From positions 124,001 to 188,000 of the forward strand of contig NZ_WWCN01000002.1 of assembly GCF_009857445.1 (NCBI RefSeq): 64,000 nucleotides of DNA. Reading direction: 5' to 3'. Positions 46,142 to 54,405 of this stretch are shown piece by piece. Origin of the DNA: Duganella flavida (GTDB lineage: Bacteria > Pseudomonadota > Gammaproteobacteria > Burkholderiales > Burkholderiaceae_D). Position 1 is the stretch's first letter; every line of letters begins with the position of its first letter. The position numbers were made by a program, and so were the translations under genes. Below the pieces are notes generated by a model, which saw only the letters and a list, made by a program, of their open reading frames with translations, searched no databases and was not told the origin of the DNA.

Positions 46142-46993
46142 TCAGGAGCCGGTGGCGACTGGGTGGCTTGGGTCGGCGCACCATTCGCTCCAGGAGCCCG
46201 GATACAGCGCGGCGCCCGGCAGGCCGGCTACTTCCAACGCCAGCAGGTTGTGGCAGGCGGTGACGCCGGAGCCGCATTGCATGATGGCTTTCGATGGATC
46301 GGCAAACAGCGGCGCAAACTCCGCCTTCAGTTGCGCGGCATCCTTGAAGCGGCCTTCGGCCGTCAGGTTGTCCTTGAAGAAGCGGTTTTTGGCTCCAGGG
46401 ATGTGGCCGCCCACCGGATCAATCGTCTCGTTCTCGCCGCGATAGCGGTCGTTGGCGCGGGCGTCGACCACGGTACGCGCTTGCGTTTCAACGTTGGCCA
46501 GCACCTCGTCCACCGAGACAGTGGTCACGAGCGACGGTTTGTCGCTGATGCTGCCCGCTGCGCGGCCTTCGGTCTGCGTCGTCATCGTCTGGCCCGCAGC
46601 CTGCCACGCCACCAAGCCGCCATCCAGCACCGCTACCGCTGAATGCCCCACCCAGCGCAGCAGCCACCACAAACGCGCCGCGAACATGCCGCCCTGCGCG
46701 TCGTAAGCCACCACCTGCGTGTCGTCATTGATGCCCCAGCTGCGCAGGGTTTCGATCAGCGCCGCGCGGCCCGGCAGCGGGTGACGGCCGAGGAACTTGC
46801 CATCCACACCCACCTTCGCGCCCGACAAATCCGTATCCACATTCGCAAACTGCGCGCCTTCGATATGGCCGATGGCGAAGCTGTCGCGCCCCGCGTTCGG
46901 ATTCATCAAATCATGGCGGCAATCGAGGATGACCCACTTTGGATCATTCAGATGCTGGGACAGGGTAACGGCGTCGATCAGGGTAGTGTGCAT
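46142..46993 (-). CDS. sseA: 3-mercaptopyruvate/thiosulfate sulfurtransferase
   Basis: A 283-residue protein with two rhodanese domains. The N-terminal one is structural (VILDCRHDLMNPNAGRDSF). The C-terminal one carries the active-site loop QCGSGVTACHN, where CGSGVT is the mercaptopyruvate sulfurtransferase signature. It transfers sulphane sulphur to cyanide or thiols in the cytoplasm. It is followed downstream by a long palindrome; the EamA gene lies 12 bases upstream on the same strand. Confidence 0.92.
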   Translation of the reverse strand: MHTTLIDAVTLSQHLNDPKWVILDCRHDLMNPNAGRDSFAIGHIEGAQFANVDTDLSGAKVGVDGKFLGRHPLPGRAALIETLRSWGINDDTQVVAYDAQGGMFAARLWWLLRWVGHSAVAVLDGGLVAWQAAGQTMTTQTEGRAAGSISDKPSLVTTVSVDEVLANVETQARTVVDARANDRYRGENETIDPVGGHIPGAKNRFFKDNLTAEGRFKDAAQLKAEFAPLFADPSKAIMQCGSGVTACHNLLALEVAGLPGAALYPGSWSEWCADPSHPVATGS

Positions 46994-47005
46994 GGACTGG
47001 TTTCC

Positions 47006-47929
47006 TCAAACTTCGCTAGCAATAGGATCGGTATTGGCAATCGCCTTACCGCGTTCGGTGTTGCGCGTATTGTAGAACGTCGCGGCCATGCCCGACGCCA
47101 GAATGATGACTATGCCCGCCCAGCTATGCCAGTCGAACACGTCGCCGAAAATGAACACACCCCACACGCTGGAAAACACGATGCCGGTGTACTGCAGATT
47201 CGCCACCACCAGCGTATTCCCCAAGCGATAAGCGCGCGTCATCGCGATCTGCGCGCTGGTGGCGCACACGCCGATGGCCAGCAGCAGCAAGGCGCTGCGC
47301 CAGCTATTAATCGGATGCCACACCGGGCCATCGCTGCCGCCGGTGACGAACACACCGACGATGCCAGCCAACAGGTTCATGACGGTGAAGTAGAACACCA
47401 CGCGGTTTTCTGGCTCGCCGGCCAGGCCCATTTTGCGGACCTGCATATAGGCGGTGGCGGTAATCACGCTGGAGCCCAGTGCGATCAGGGCCGGCGTCAG
47501 TTGATTGGCATTGAAAGCAGGGCGCAGCAGCAGCGTGACGCCGATGAAGCTCATGCCGACGGCCAGCATCAGTGGCCATTTGATATCGCCTTTGGCGTGC
47601 CACCAACCCATTGCGAACAGCCAGACGGCGATCCAGATCGGTGACATATAGTTGAGGGTCATGGCGGTGGCCAGCGGCAGCTGGCCGATGGAGTAGTACC
47701 ACAGCCAGAGCGAGGTCACGCCGATCAGGCCACGCCACAAGTGCGCACCCGGCATGGAAGTGCGGAAGGATGCGCCGGACAGCCTGATGATCAAGCCGAG
47801 GGTGATCACGCCGACCACGCCCCGGTACAAGACCAACTCGGATGTTGAGTACTCCACGGAGGCCAGCTTCACACAAACGCCCATGACGGCAAACATGAAA
47901 CTCGCAAACAACATCCAAAGTGACTGCAT
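47006..47929 (-). CDS. EamA/DMT-family transporter
   Basis: A 307-residue inner-membrane protein with ten hydrophobic helices in two EamA repeats; the first begins LWMLFASFMFAVMGVCVKLA, the second around LIALGSSVITATAYMQVRK. YRGVVGVITLGLII and SLWLWYYSIGQLPLATAMTL are typical of drug/metabolite exporters. Substrate unknown. It lies between the Rieske oxygenase and sseA on the minus strand with gaps of 9-12 bases, so the three probably share a transcript. Confidence 0.9.
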   Translation of the reverse strand: MQSLWMLFASFMFAVMGVCVKLASVEYSTSELVLYRGVVGVITLGLIIRLSGASFRTSMPGAHLWRGLIGVTSLWLWYYSIGQLPLATAMTLNYMSPIWIAVWLFAMGWWHAKGDIKWPLMLAVGMSFIGVTLLLRPAFNANQLTPALIALGSSVITATAYMQVRKMGLAGEPENRVVFYFTVMNLLAGIVGVFVTGGSDGPVWHPINSWRSALLLLAIGVCATSAQIAMTRAYRLGNTLVVANLQYTGIVFSSVWGVFIFGDVFDWHSWAGIVIILASGMAATFYNTRNTERGKAIANTDPIASEV

Positions 47930-47938
47930 TGTGAAACC

Positions 47939-49039
47939 TTATAAACTCATCTTACGTTGGTACCACTCGTGGAAGTGCTGCATGCCGTCTTCCATCGGTG
48001 ATTGATACGGCCCACCGTCTGTTTCGCCGCGCTCCATCAGGGCTTTGCGGCCTGCATCCATGCGCTGGCCGATTTCATCGTCCTCGACGCAGGTTTCCAT
48101 GTAGGCTGCGCGTTCGGCCTCGATGAATTCGCGCTCGAACAGCACGATTTCTTCCGGATAGTAGAACTCCACCACATTCTTGGTGCGGTTCGGACCTTCC
48201 GGCCACAGGGTCGAGACGATCAGCACGTGCGGATACCACTCCACCATGATGTTCGGGTAGAGCGTGAGCCAGATGGCGCCATACGGAGGCGGTTCGCCGC
48301 CGCGGAACTTCAGTACCTGCTCTTGCCAGTGCTTGTAGACTTCCGAGCCGGATTTCTGCAAGCCTTTGTGCACGCCCACGGTCTGCACGCTGTACTCGCG
48401 GCCGAATTCCCAGCGCAAGTCGTCGCAGGTGACGAAGCTGCCCAGGCCTGGGTGGAACGGCTCGACGTGATAATCCTCCAGATAGACTTCAATGAAGGTC
48501 TTCCAGTTGTAATCACAGTGGTGTACTTCCACGTGATCCAGCATGTAGCCGCTGAAATCCAGGTCCTTGGTGACGGACAGCTTATTCAGTTCTTCCATGA
48601 CGTTGTAGCCATTTTGCTCAAACAGCAAGCCGTTCCAGCTTTGCAGCTGGGTCTTCGGCAGGTTCAGGCAAGGCGTTTCAGGGAAGTGCGGCGCGCCGAT
48701 CAACTCACCCTTGAGGTCATAGGTCCAGCGGTGCAGCGGGCAGACAATGTTGTTAGCATTGCCACGACCATTGAACATCAACGCCTGGCGATGACGGCAC
48801 ACGTTCGACAACAGCTCCAGGCCATTGGCGTTCCGCACCAGCATGCGGCCTTCGTTTTCGGCTTTCAGGGTGGCGTAGTCGCCGACATTCGGCACCATCA
48901 GCTCATGCCCGACGTAGCGCGGGCCGGCTTTAAATAATTGCTGCATTTCGCGCTGCAGTAGCGTTTCGTCAAAATAGACGTTAACCGGAAGTTGCGCAGT
49001 TGGCCGCGCTAGCTTGGCGTGGGTACCCAGATCGGACAT
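47939..49039 (-). CDS. Rieske-type aromatic-ring-hydroxylating oxygenase alpha subunit
   Basis: A 366-residue oxygenase. The Rieske 2Fe-2S ligands are Cys81/His83 (NVCRHRQALM) and Cys100/His103 (NIVCPLHRW). The catalytic iron site is in CDYNWKTFIEVYLEDYHVEP, with the two histidines in DYHVEPFH. The C-terminal SRPBCC domain is complete. The reductase and any beta subunit are not nearby, so it relies on partners elsewhere, as do many Rieske oxygenases of the carnitine, choline or phthalate types. The substrate is not determinable from the sequence. Confidence 0.9.
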   Translation of the reverse strand: MSDLGTHAKLARPTAQLPVNVYFDETLLQREMQQLFKAGPRYVGHELMVPNVGDYATLKAENEGRMLVRNANGLELLSNVCRHRQALMFNGRGNANNIVCPLHRWTYDLKGELIGAPHFPETPCLNLPKTQLQSWNGLLFEQNGYNVMEELNKLSVTKDLDFSGYMLDHVEVHHCDYNWKTFIEVYLEDYHVEPFHPGLGSFVTCDDLRWEFGREYSVQTVGVHKGLQKSGSEVYKHWQEQVLKFRGGEPPPYGAIWLTLYPNIMVEWYPHVLIVSTLWPEGPNRTKNVVEFYYPEEIVLFEREFIEAERAAYMETCVEDDEIGQRMDAGRKALMERGETDGGPYQSPMEDGMQHFHEWYQRKMSL

Positions 49040-49157
49040 CCAAACCCCCCTTAATTAAAGAATCAAACCAAGAAGAGACAGAATCCGTAAAGACGACCCG
49101 CATTCGAATGCGTTGAGGTGGTATTTAGGACAGAACCGGCGATTATACCGTCTTTTC

Positions 49158-49257
49158 AGTAATTCGGGGTCAGGTCCGACATTCGGACACGGGCCCAGCC
49201 GTAGCTTCGCCAACGGCTGGGCCCGTGTCCGAATGTCGGACCTGACCCCGAATTACT
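49158..49257. repeat. Long palindromic element, copy 3, with perfect 45-base arms
   Basis: The left arm 49158-49202 and right arm 49213-49257 are exact complements over 45 bases, separated by the 10-base loop AGCTTCGCCA. Outer ends read AGTAATTCGGGGTCAGGTCC. The GGGG-to-CCCC length is 84, identical to copy 1, and the 34-base centre shares GCCGTAGC with copy 1. It occupies most of the 300-base gap between the Rieske gene and xseB (49040-49339), which otherwise holds only AT-rich promoter-like sequence (TAAAAT at 49309) before xseB. Confidence 0.95.
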
Positions 49258-49339
49258 ATAAAATCCATGGTTGGCCTCTAATGTTCCACCGGATCAGGTG
49301 GTTTGCTCTAAAATATCGGGCTAAGATAACTGAGTGACT

Positions 49340-49603
49340 ATGTCTAAGAAATTAACTGCTGACGCGACCGCCGCTGCCATCGCTCCCGCTTCGTTTGAAG
49401 AGGCGATGGCTGAATTGGCGCAGCTGGTCGCCCAAATGGAGGCGGGCCAACTGCCACTGGAAGCTTCGGTCGCCGCCTATGCGCGCGGCTCCGAGCTGGT
49501 GAAGTTCTGCGCCGCCCAGCTGGAAAAGGTGGAGTCGCAAGTCAAAGTATTGGAAGGCGAGATGCTCAAACCCTTCGTAGTCACCGGCGAGGGCGAACAA
49601 TGA
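49340..49603 (+). CDS. xseB: Exodeoxyribonuclease VII small subunit
   Basis: An 87-residue helical protein with the XseB signature: FEEAMAELAQLVAQMEAGQL, then SVAAYARGSELVKFCAAQLE and a short acidic end. It binds the XseA catalytic subunit. ATG 49340 is preferred over a GTG two codons earlier. The stop overlaps the start of ispA by four bases (ATGA), the usual xseB-ispA-dxs order. Confidence 0.95.
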   Translation: MSKKLTADATAAAIAPASFEEAMAELAQLVAQMEAGQLPLEASVAAYARGSELVKFCAAQLEKVESQVKVLEGEMLKPFVVTGEGEQ

Positions 49604-50490
49604 ACGCCGCCTTCGACGACTGGATGAAAACCGTGCAGGCCGGATCCGAAAACGATTTATCCGGTTTCCTGCCTGCCGCTGACGTTATCCCGACCAAGCT
49701 GCACGAAGCCATGCGCTATGCGCTGCTCGGCGGCGGCAAGCGTGTGCGTCCTTTGCTGGTGTACGCGGCCGGTGCGTTGTTCGGCGCCGATGCGGCGACC
49801 CTGAGCCGCGCGGCAGCCGCAGTGGAAATGATCCACGCCTACTCGCTGGTGCACGACGATATGCCGTGCATGGACGACGATGAACTGCGCCGCGGTAAGC
49901 CAACCGTGCACGTGGCCTACGATGAAGCAACCGCGCTGCTGGTCGGTGACGCGCTGCAATCGCAAGCCTTCATGGTGCTGTCGGCAGCGGACCAGGTTCC
50001 GCCGGCACGCGTGCTGGCGATGGTGCGTTTGCTGGCCCACGCCTCCGGTTCGGCCGGCATGTGCGGTGGTCAGGCGATTGACCTCGATAGTGTCGGCATC
50101 AGCCTGACGCTGGAACAGCTGGAGAAGATGCACCAGCTGAAGACCGGCGCACTGCTGCGCGCATCCGTGGTACTGGGCGCGCTGGCCGGCAAGGATTTGA
50201 CGGAAGAAGAATTGAACGCGCTGAATGTTTACGCGCGCGCCATCGGCCTGGCGTTCCAGGTGGTGGACGATGTGCTCGACGCGACGGCCGATTCGGCCAC
50301 GCTGGGCAAAACCGCCGGCAAGGACGCCGCCGATAACAAGCCGACCTATGTGTCTATCCTCGGCCTGGAACCATCGCGCGCGCTGGCGGAAAAATTGCGG
50401 CTCGATGCGCACGCAGCGCTCGCACCGTTTGGAGAAAAAGCTCTGCGATTACGCGAACTCGCGGATTTGATCGTGCAGCGGAAGGCTTAA
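49600..50490 (+). CDS. ispA: Farnesyl diphosphate synthase (polyprenyl synthetase)
   Basis: A 296-residue enzyme condensing isopentenyl diphosphate with allylic diphosphates. The first aspartate-rich motif is HDDMPCMDDDELRRGKPT and the second is VVDDVLDATAD; GGGKRVRPLL is the substrate loop. It uses the precursors supplied via Dxs, encoded by the next gene immediately after its stop codon. Confidence 0.96.
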   Translation: MNAAFDDWMKTVQAGSENDLSGFLPAADVIPTKLHEAMRYALLGGGKRVRPLLVYAAGALFGADAATLSRAAAAVEMIHAYSLVHDDMPCMDDDELRRGKPTVHVAYDEATALLVGDALQSQAFMVLSAADQVPPARVLAMVRLLAHASGSAGMCGGQAIDLDSVGISLTLEQLEKMHQLKTGALLRASVVLGALAGKDLTEEELNALNVYARAIGLAFQVVDDVLDATADSATLGKTAGKDAADNKPTYVSILGLEPSRALAEKLRLDAHAALAPFGEKALRLRELADLIVQRKA

Positions 50491-52362
50491 ATGAACTTGC
50501 TCGAAAAAATAGACTCCCCGGCCGATGTACGCAAACTGTCGTACAGCCAACTGACGCCGCTGGCGCATGAATTGCGCTCCTACCTGCTGGATTCCGTGTC
50601 GAAGACCGGCGGCCACCTGTCGTCCAATCTGGGCACGGTGGAACTGACTGTGGCGCTGCACTACGTGTTCAACACGCCGCACGACCGCATTGTGTGGGAC
50701 GTGGGCCACCAGACTTATTCGCACAAGATCCTGACCGGACGCCGCGACCGCATGCACACGCTGCGCCAGTTGAACGGCATCTCGGGCTTCCCGAAACGCG
50801 ACGAATCGGAATACGACACCTTCGGCACCGCGCACTCGTCGACTTCCATCTCGGCAGCGCTGGGCATGGCGCAAGCGGCCAAGATCAAGGGCGAGCATCG
50901 CCACGCCATCGCCGTCATCGGCGACGGTTCGATGACCGCTGGTATGGCGTTCGAAGCGCTGAACAACGCCGGTGTGCAGGAAGACGTCAACCTGCTGGTA
51001 ATCTTGAACGACAACGACATGTCGATCTCGCCGCCAGTGGGCGCGCTGAATCGCTATCTGGCGCGCTTGATGTCCGGCCAGTTCTACGCCGCCGCCAAGA
51101 ACGTTGGCAAATCCGTGCTGCCGGGCCCCGTGCTGGAACTGGCGAAGAAGCTGGAAGAACACGCAAAAGGCATGGTGGTTCCGGCCACCATGTTTGAGGA
51201 ATTCGGCTTCAATTACATCGGCCCGATCGACGGCCATGACCTGGATTCGCTGATTCCAACTCTGCAGAACATCAAGCAGCTGAAAGGCCCGCAGTTCCTG
51301 CACGTGGTGACCAAGAAGGGCCAGGGCTACAAGCTGGCCGAGGCCGAGCCTATCCTGTATCACGGCACCGGCAAGTTCAATCCTGAAGAGGGCATCAAGC
51401 CTGCCGCCGCGCCGTCGAAGAAAACCTACACCGAAGTATTCGGTGACTGGCTGTGCGACATGGCTGCCGCCGACAACAAGCTGGTTGGTATTACGCCGGC
51501 CATGCGTGAAGGTTCGGGCATGGTGCGCTTCGATCAGGAGTATCCGGACCGTTACTTCGACGTTGGCATCGCTGAGCAGCACTCGGTGACCTTCGGCGCA
51601 GGCCTGGCCTGCGAAGGCCTGAAGCCGGTGGTGGCGATTTACTCGACCTTCCTGCAGCGCGGCTACGATCAGCTGATCCACGACGTGGCGCTGCAAAACC
51701 TGGACGTGACCTTTGCGCTGGATCGCGCAGGCTTGGTGGGCGCGGACGGCGCTACTCACGCCGGTAACTACGATATGGCTTACCTGCGCTGCATCCCGAA
51801 CATGGTGGTGATGGCGGCATCGGACGAAAACGAATGCCGCCAGATGCTGACCACCGGCTACCACTACAACGGCCCGGCAGCGATCCGCTATCCGCGCGGT
51901 GCAGGCGTGGGCGCGGCGATCGCGAAAGAACTGACTTCGATCGAAATCGGCAAGGGCGAAATTAAACGTACCGGCCAGAAGATCGCCATCCTGGCCTTCG
52001 GCTCGATGGTAGCGCCTGCGGTAGCTGCCGGCGAAACGCTGAACGCCACCGTGGCCAATATGCGCTTCGTGAAGCCGCTGGACGTGGAGCTGGTCAAGCA
52101 ACTGGCCGCCGACCACGATTACTTCGTGACGGTGGAAGAGGGCTGCATCATGGGCGGCGCCGGCGCGGCCGTGGCGGAAGCGCTGGCGGCGGCAGGTATC
52201 GCCAAGCCAATGCTGATGCTTGGCCTGCCGGACAAGTTCATCGACCATGGCGACCCAGCCAAGCTGCTGGCCAGCGTGGGGCTGGATGCAGCGGGCATTA
52301 CCGCGTCGATCAAACAGCGTTATGCGGGCGACGAGCCGCGACTCGTTGTTAATAACGCCTAA
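50491..52362 (+). CDS. dxs: 1-deoxy-D-xylulose-5-phosphate synthase
   Basis: A 623-residue TPP enzyme, first step of the MEP isoprenoid pathway; its product also feeds thiazole (ThiG) and pyridoxal synthesis. Motifs: [14 protein letters not shown], the TPP/Mg motif [34 protein letters not shown] and [14 protein letters not shown]. It starts on the base after the ispA stop and is followed by a strong terminator. Confidence 0.98.
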   Translation: MNLLEKIDSPADVRKLSYSQLTPLAHELRSYLLDSVSKTGGHLSSNLGTVELTVALHYVFNTPHDRIVWDVGHQTYSHKILTGRRDRMHTLRQLNGISGFPKRDESEYDTFGTAHSSTSISAALGMAQAAKIKGEHRHAIAVIGDGSMTAGMAFEALNNAGVQEDVNLLVILNDNDMSISPPVGALNRYLARLMSGQFYAAAKNVGKSVLPGPVLELAKKLEEHAKGMVVPATMFEEFGFNYIGPIDGHDLDSLIPTLQNIKQLKGPQFLHVVTKKGQGYKLAEAEPILYHGTGKFNPEEGIKPAAAPSKKTYTEVFGDWLCDMAAADNKLVGITPAMREGSGMVRFDQEYPDRYFDVGIAEQHSVTFGAGLACEGLKPVVAIYSTFLQRGYDQLIHDVALQNLDVTFALDRAGLVGADGATHAGNYDMAYLRCIPNMVVMAASDENECRQMLTTGYHYNGPAAIRYPRGAGVGAAIAKELTSIEIGKGEIKRTGQKIAILAFGSMVAPAVAAGETLNATVANMRFVKPLDVELVKQLAADHDYFVTVEEGCIMGGAGAAVAEALAAAGIAKPMLMLGLPDKFIDHGDPAKLLASVGLDAAGITASIKQRYAGDEPRLVVNNA

Positions 52363-52387
52363 AAAAACCGCCTTCGGGCGGTTTTTT
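52362..52387 (+). terminator. Rho-independent terminator of xseB-ispA-dxs
   Basis: AAAAAACCGCC (52362-52372), loop TTCG, then GGCGGTTTTTT (52377-52387): an 11-bp stem with a stable tetraloop and a T run, starting at the dxs stop codon. Confidence 0.97.
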
Positions 52388-52417
52388 CTTGCTTGTCCCT
52401 ATTTCGTGTCCTACATT

Positions 52418-52445
52418 GATATAAACAGTTTATGCCGTTTATATC
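52418..52445. promoter_or_regulatory. 9-bp inverted repeat just before the M48 peptidase start
   Basis: GATATAAAC (52418-52426) and GTTTATATC (52437-52445), with a 10-base spacer, end three bases before the ATG. No ribosome site is present between repeat and start. It may be an operator overlapping the promoter, or a hairpin controlling translation. Confidence 0.5.
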
Positions 52446-52448
52446 GCC

Positions 52449-53183
52449 ATGTATGCCTTCGCTATCTTGCTGGTCGTCTGCGGTGTGGCTTGCGCGCAAG
52501 TGCCGGAGTCCGGCCGGACGCAGGAAATGGCGTTCAGCGCGGACGAAGTGGATGCCGGCATGGAGGCGCGCTACATCGACCGCACCGTCGACCTGGCGGC
52601 CGCCGGCAAGCTGGATGAGGACCGTGCGCTGCTGGCACGGCTGCGCTACATCAGCGCGGAGCTGATCCGCGTCGCCATCGAGCTGAAACCGGAGGCCGAG
52701 CAATGGCAATGGGAAGTCCACACCACCAGCGATCCGGATATCGACGCCATCTGCATGGCCGGCGGGAAGATCCTGGTCGGCAGCGCGTTCGTGCGCCAGT
52801 TGGCGCTCACTGACGGCGAACTGGCAAGCTTGCTGGCGCATGAAGTGGCCCACGTGGTGGCCGAACACCCGCGCGAAACCTTTTCCGAAGCGATGCTGCT
52901 GAATCGCCTGCCGGCCGTGCCGCTGGAAGTGGTGATGGCGCGCCTGGACAGCGATCTGTCGCTGCAAATCCGTTTGTCGGGATTATCCAGCCTGCAGGAA
53001 TCCGAGGCCGATCAACTGGGGATGGTACTGGCGCACCGCGCCGGATGGGCGGCAACCGATATGGTGAGTTTCTACCGCAAGCTGGCGGATAGCGAACAGT
53101 CGGCGTTGGTGGGCAGCGCCTACCCGGCCAGCGCCTCGCGCCTCAGCATGGCGCAAGGGATGGCAAGGCTGTTTGATGATTGA
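52449..53183 (+). CDS. Exported M48-family metallopeptidase
   Basis: A 244-residue peptidase with a signal peptide (about residues 1-16, MYAFAILLVVCGVACA). The zinc motif HEVAH is at 131-135 and the third ligand glutamate is in LQESEADQLGM. This is the BepA/LoiP-like periplasmic class; it lacks TPR repeats. Its start has a palindrome instead of a clear ribosome site. The stop is adjacent to the stop of the convergent adenosyltransferase gene. Confidence 0.86.
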   Translation: MYAFAILLVVCGVACAQVPESGRTQEMAFSADEVDAGMEARYIDRTVDLAAAGKLDEDRALLARLRYISAELIRVAIELKPEAEQWQWEVHTTSDPDIDAICMAGGKILVGSAFVRQLALTDGELASLLAHEVAHVVAEHPRETFSEAMLLNRLPAVPLEVVMARLDSDLSLQIRLSGLSSLQESEADQLGMVLAHRAGWAATDMVSFYRKLADSEQSALVGSAYPASASRLSMAQGMARLFDD

Positions 53184-53738
53184 TTAGCCGCGTTTGCGCT
53201 CGTGCTGCCACAGCACGTCGCTACCGCCGGCGTAGCGATTCAACACGCGCGACAGCACAAACAGCAAATCCGACAAACGGTTCACGTACTGGCGTGGATG
53301 CTCGTGGATGGTCTCCGCTTTGCCCAGCGTGACAATCGCGCGTTCGGCGCGGCGGCACACGGTGCGGCACACGTGCGCCTGTGCTGCTGCGCGCGAACCG
53401 GCTGGCAGGATGAATTCCGTCAGCGGTGGCAGGGTGGCGTTGTATTTCGCCAGCAGCGTGTCCAGGCGTTCGACGTGCGCTTCCTTGATCATCTGGTAAC
53501 CGGGGATGCACAACTCGCCGCCCAGGTCGAACAGATCGTGCTGGATGGTGACCAGTTCATCGCGCAGGTCAGCCGGCATGTCTTCGCACAGCAGCAGGCC
53601 GATATGCGAATTCAGTTCGTCCACCTCGCCGATGGAGTCAATGCGCACGCTGTCCTTGTCGGTGCGGCTGCCATCACCTAGGCCGGTGGTGCCGCCATCC
53701 CCGGTGCGGGTGGCGATTTTCGAGAGTCGGTTGCCCAT
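53184..53738 (-). CDS. ATP:cob(I)alamin adenosyltransferase, PduO type
   Basis: A 184-residue enzyme that makes adenosylcobalamin. The ATP-binding N-terminus is TRTGDGGTTGLGDGSRTDKD, followed by IDSIGEVDELNSHIG and the late RTVCRRAERAI helix. It transfers adenosine to corrinoid for enzymes such as methylmalonyl-CoA mutase. The gene follows the SUFU-domain gene after 5 bases on the minus strand. Confidence 0.94.
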   Translation of the reverse strand: MGNRLSKIATRTGDGGTTGLGDGSRTDKDSVRIDSIGEVDELNSHIGLLLCEDMPADLRDELVTIQHDLFDLGGELCIPGYQMIKEAHVERLDTLLAKYNATLPPLTEFILPAGSRAAAQAHVCRTVCRRAERAIVTLGKAETIHEHPRQYVNRLSDLLFVLSRVLNRYAGGSDVLWQHERKRG

Positions 53739-53743
53739 GATAT

Positions 53744-54301
53744 TCAGCCCTTCGGTACGATGCTGGCGCGGCGCGGGTTGTACGCATCGAAGCCCGGCGT
53801 GTTCCAGAATTCTTCGATGCCCTTGGTTTCGTACATCGGCACTTCCTCGTCATACATCGGGAACAGGCCGGCCAGGAAGATGGTGCGGTCCGGCAGTTCG
53901 AATTTGACCTGCTCTTCGTTCATGAACTGCGGGCGGTAGACGAAGCAGGCGTTCATGGCGCTGTCCTTCGACATCGGCTGGTCGATCTTGAACGAGGCCT
54001 GGTAATTGAACGGGCTATCGTTGAAGAACGATTGCGCGATGTAGGCGGCGGCGCTGCCCCAGCCCGGATCTTTGGTGTGCAGCGCAAAGCACAGTTCCGG
54101 CTTGCCGTGTTTCCAGTTCGGGTGGTTGGCGTTGGACAGGCCGGCGGTGACGGCGGTGGTCATGTCCTTGGCCGGGAAATCCTCAAAATAGTAGACCAGC
54201 ATGCGCGGACGGTTATCCATCGCCAACTGGCCGATCTTGGCCTGCACGCCGAACCGTTCTTCCAGCGCCAGGAGCCAAGCCTGTTCGAAATTGTGTTCCA
54301 T
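53744..54301 (-). CDS. Suppressor-of-Fused-domain protein
   Basis: A 185-residue cytoplasmic protein. The block PAKDMTTAVTAGLSNANHPNW followed by KPELCFALHTKD is the core of the SUFU domain, a family known from the animal Hedgehog regulator but frequent in bacteria, where its role is not known and some members act as immunity proteins. ATG 54301 (MEHNFEQAWLLALEERFG) is chosen over a start 48 bases upstream. It is followed closely by the cobalamin adenosyltransferase gene, but no functional link is evident. Confidence 0.72.
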   Translation of the reverse strand: MEHNFEQAWLLALEERFGVQAKIGQLAMDNRPRMLVYYFEDFPAKDMTTAVTAGLSNANHPNWKHGKPELCFALHTKDPGWGSAAAYIAQSFFNDSPFNYQASFKIDQPMSKDSAMNACFVYRPQFMNEEQVKFELPDRTIFLAGLFPMYDEEVPMYETKGIEEFWNTPGFDAYNPRRASIVPKG

Positions 54302-54405
54302 ACTCTTGTTCCAGTCATTGAAGTAGCTGCGCCCGAAAGAATACAACAAATCAGCGTTTGTGCTTACAATCGTGTCTCAATCTGTGTTTTCAGGTACACG
54401 ATCCC

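Noticed and set aside
49113..49337. A 74-codon plus-strand frame across palindrome copy 3
   Set aside because: Most of it is the inverted repeat itself; no protein family is recognisable.
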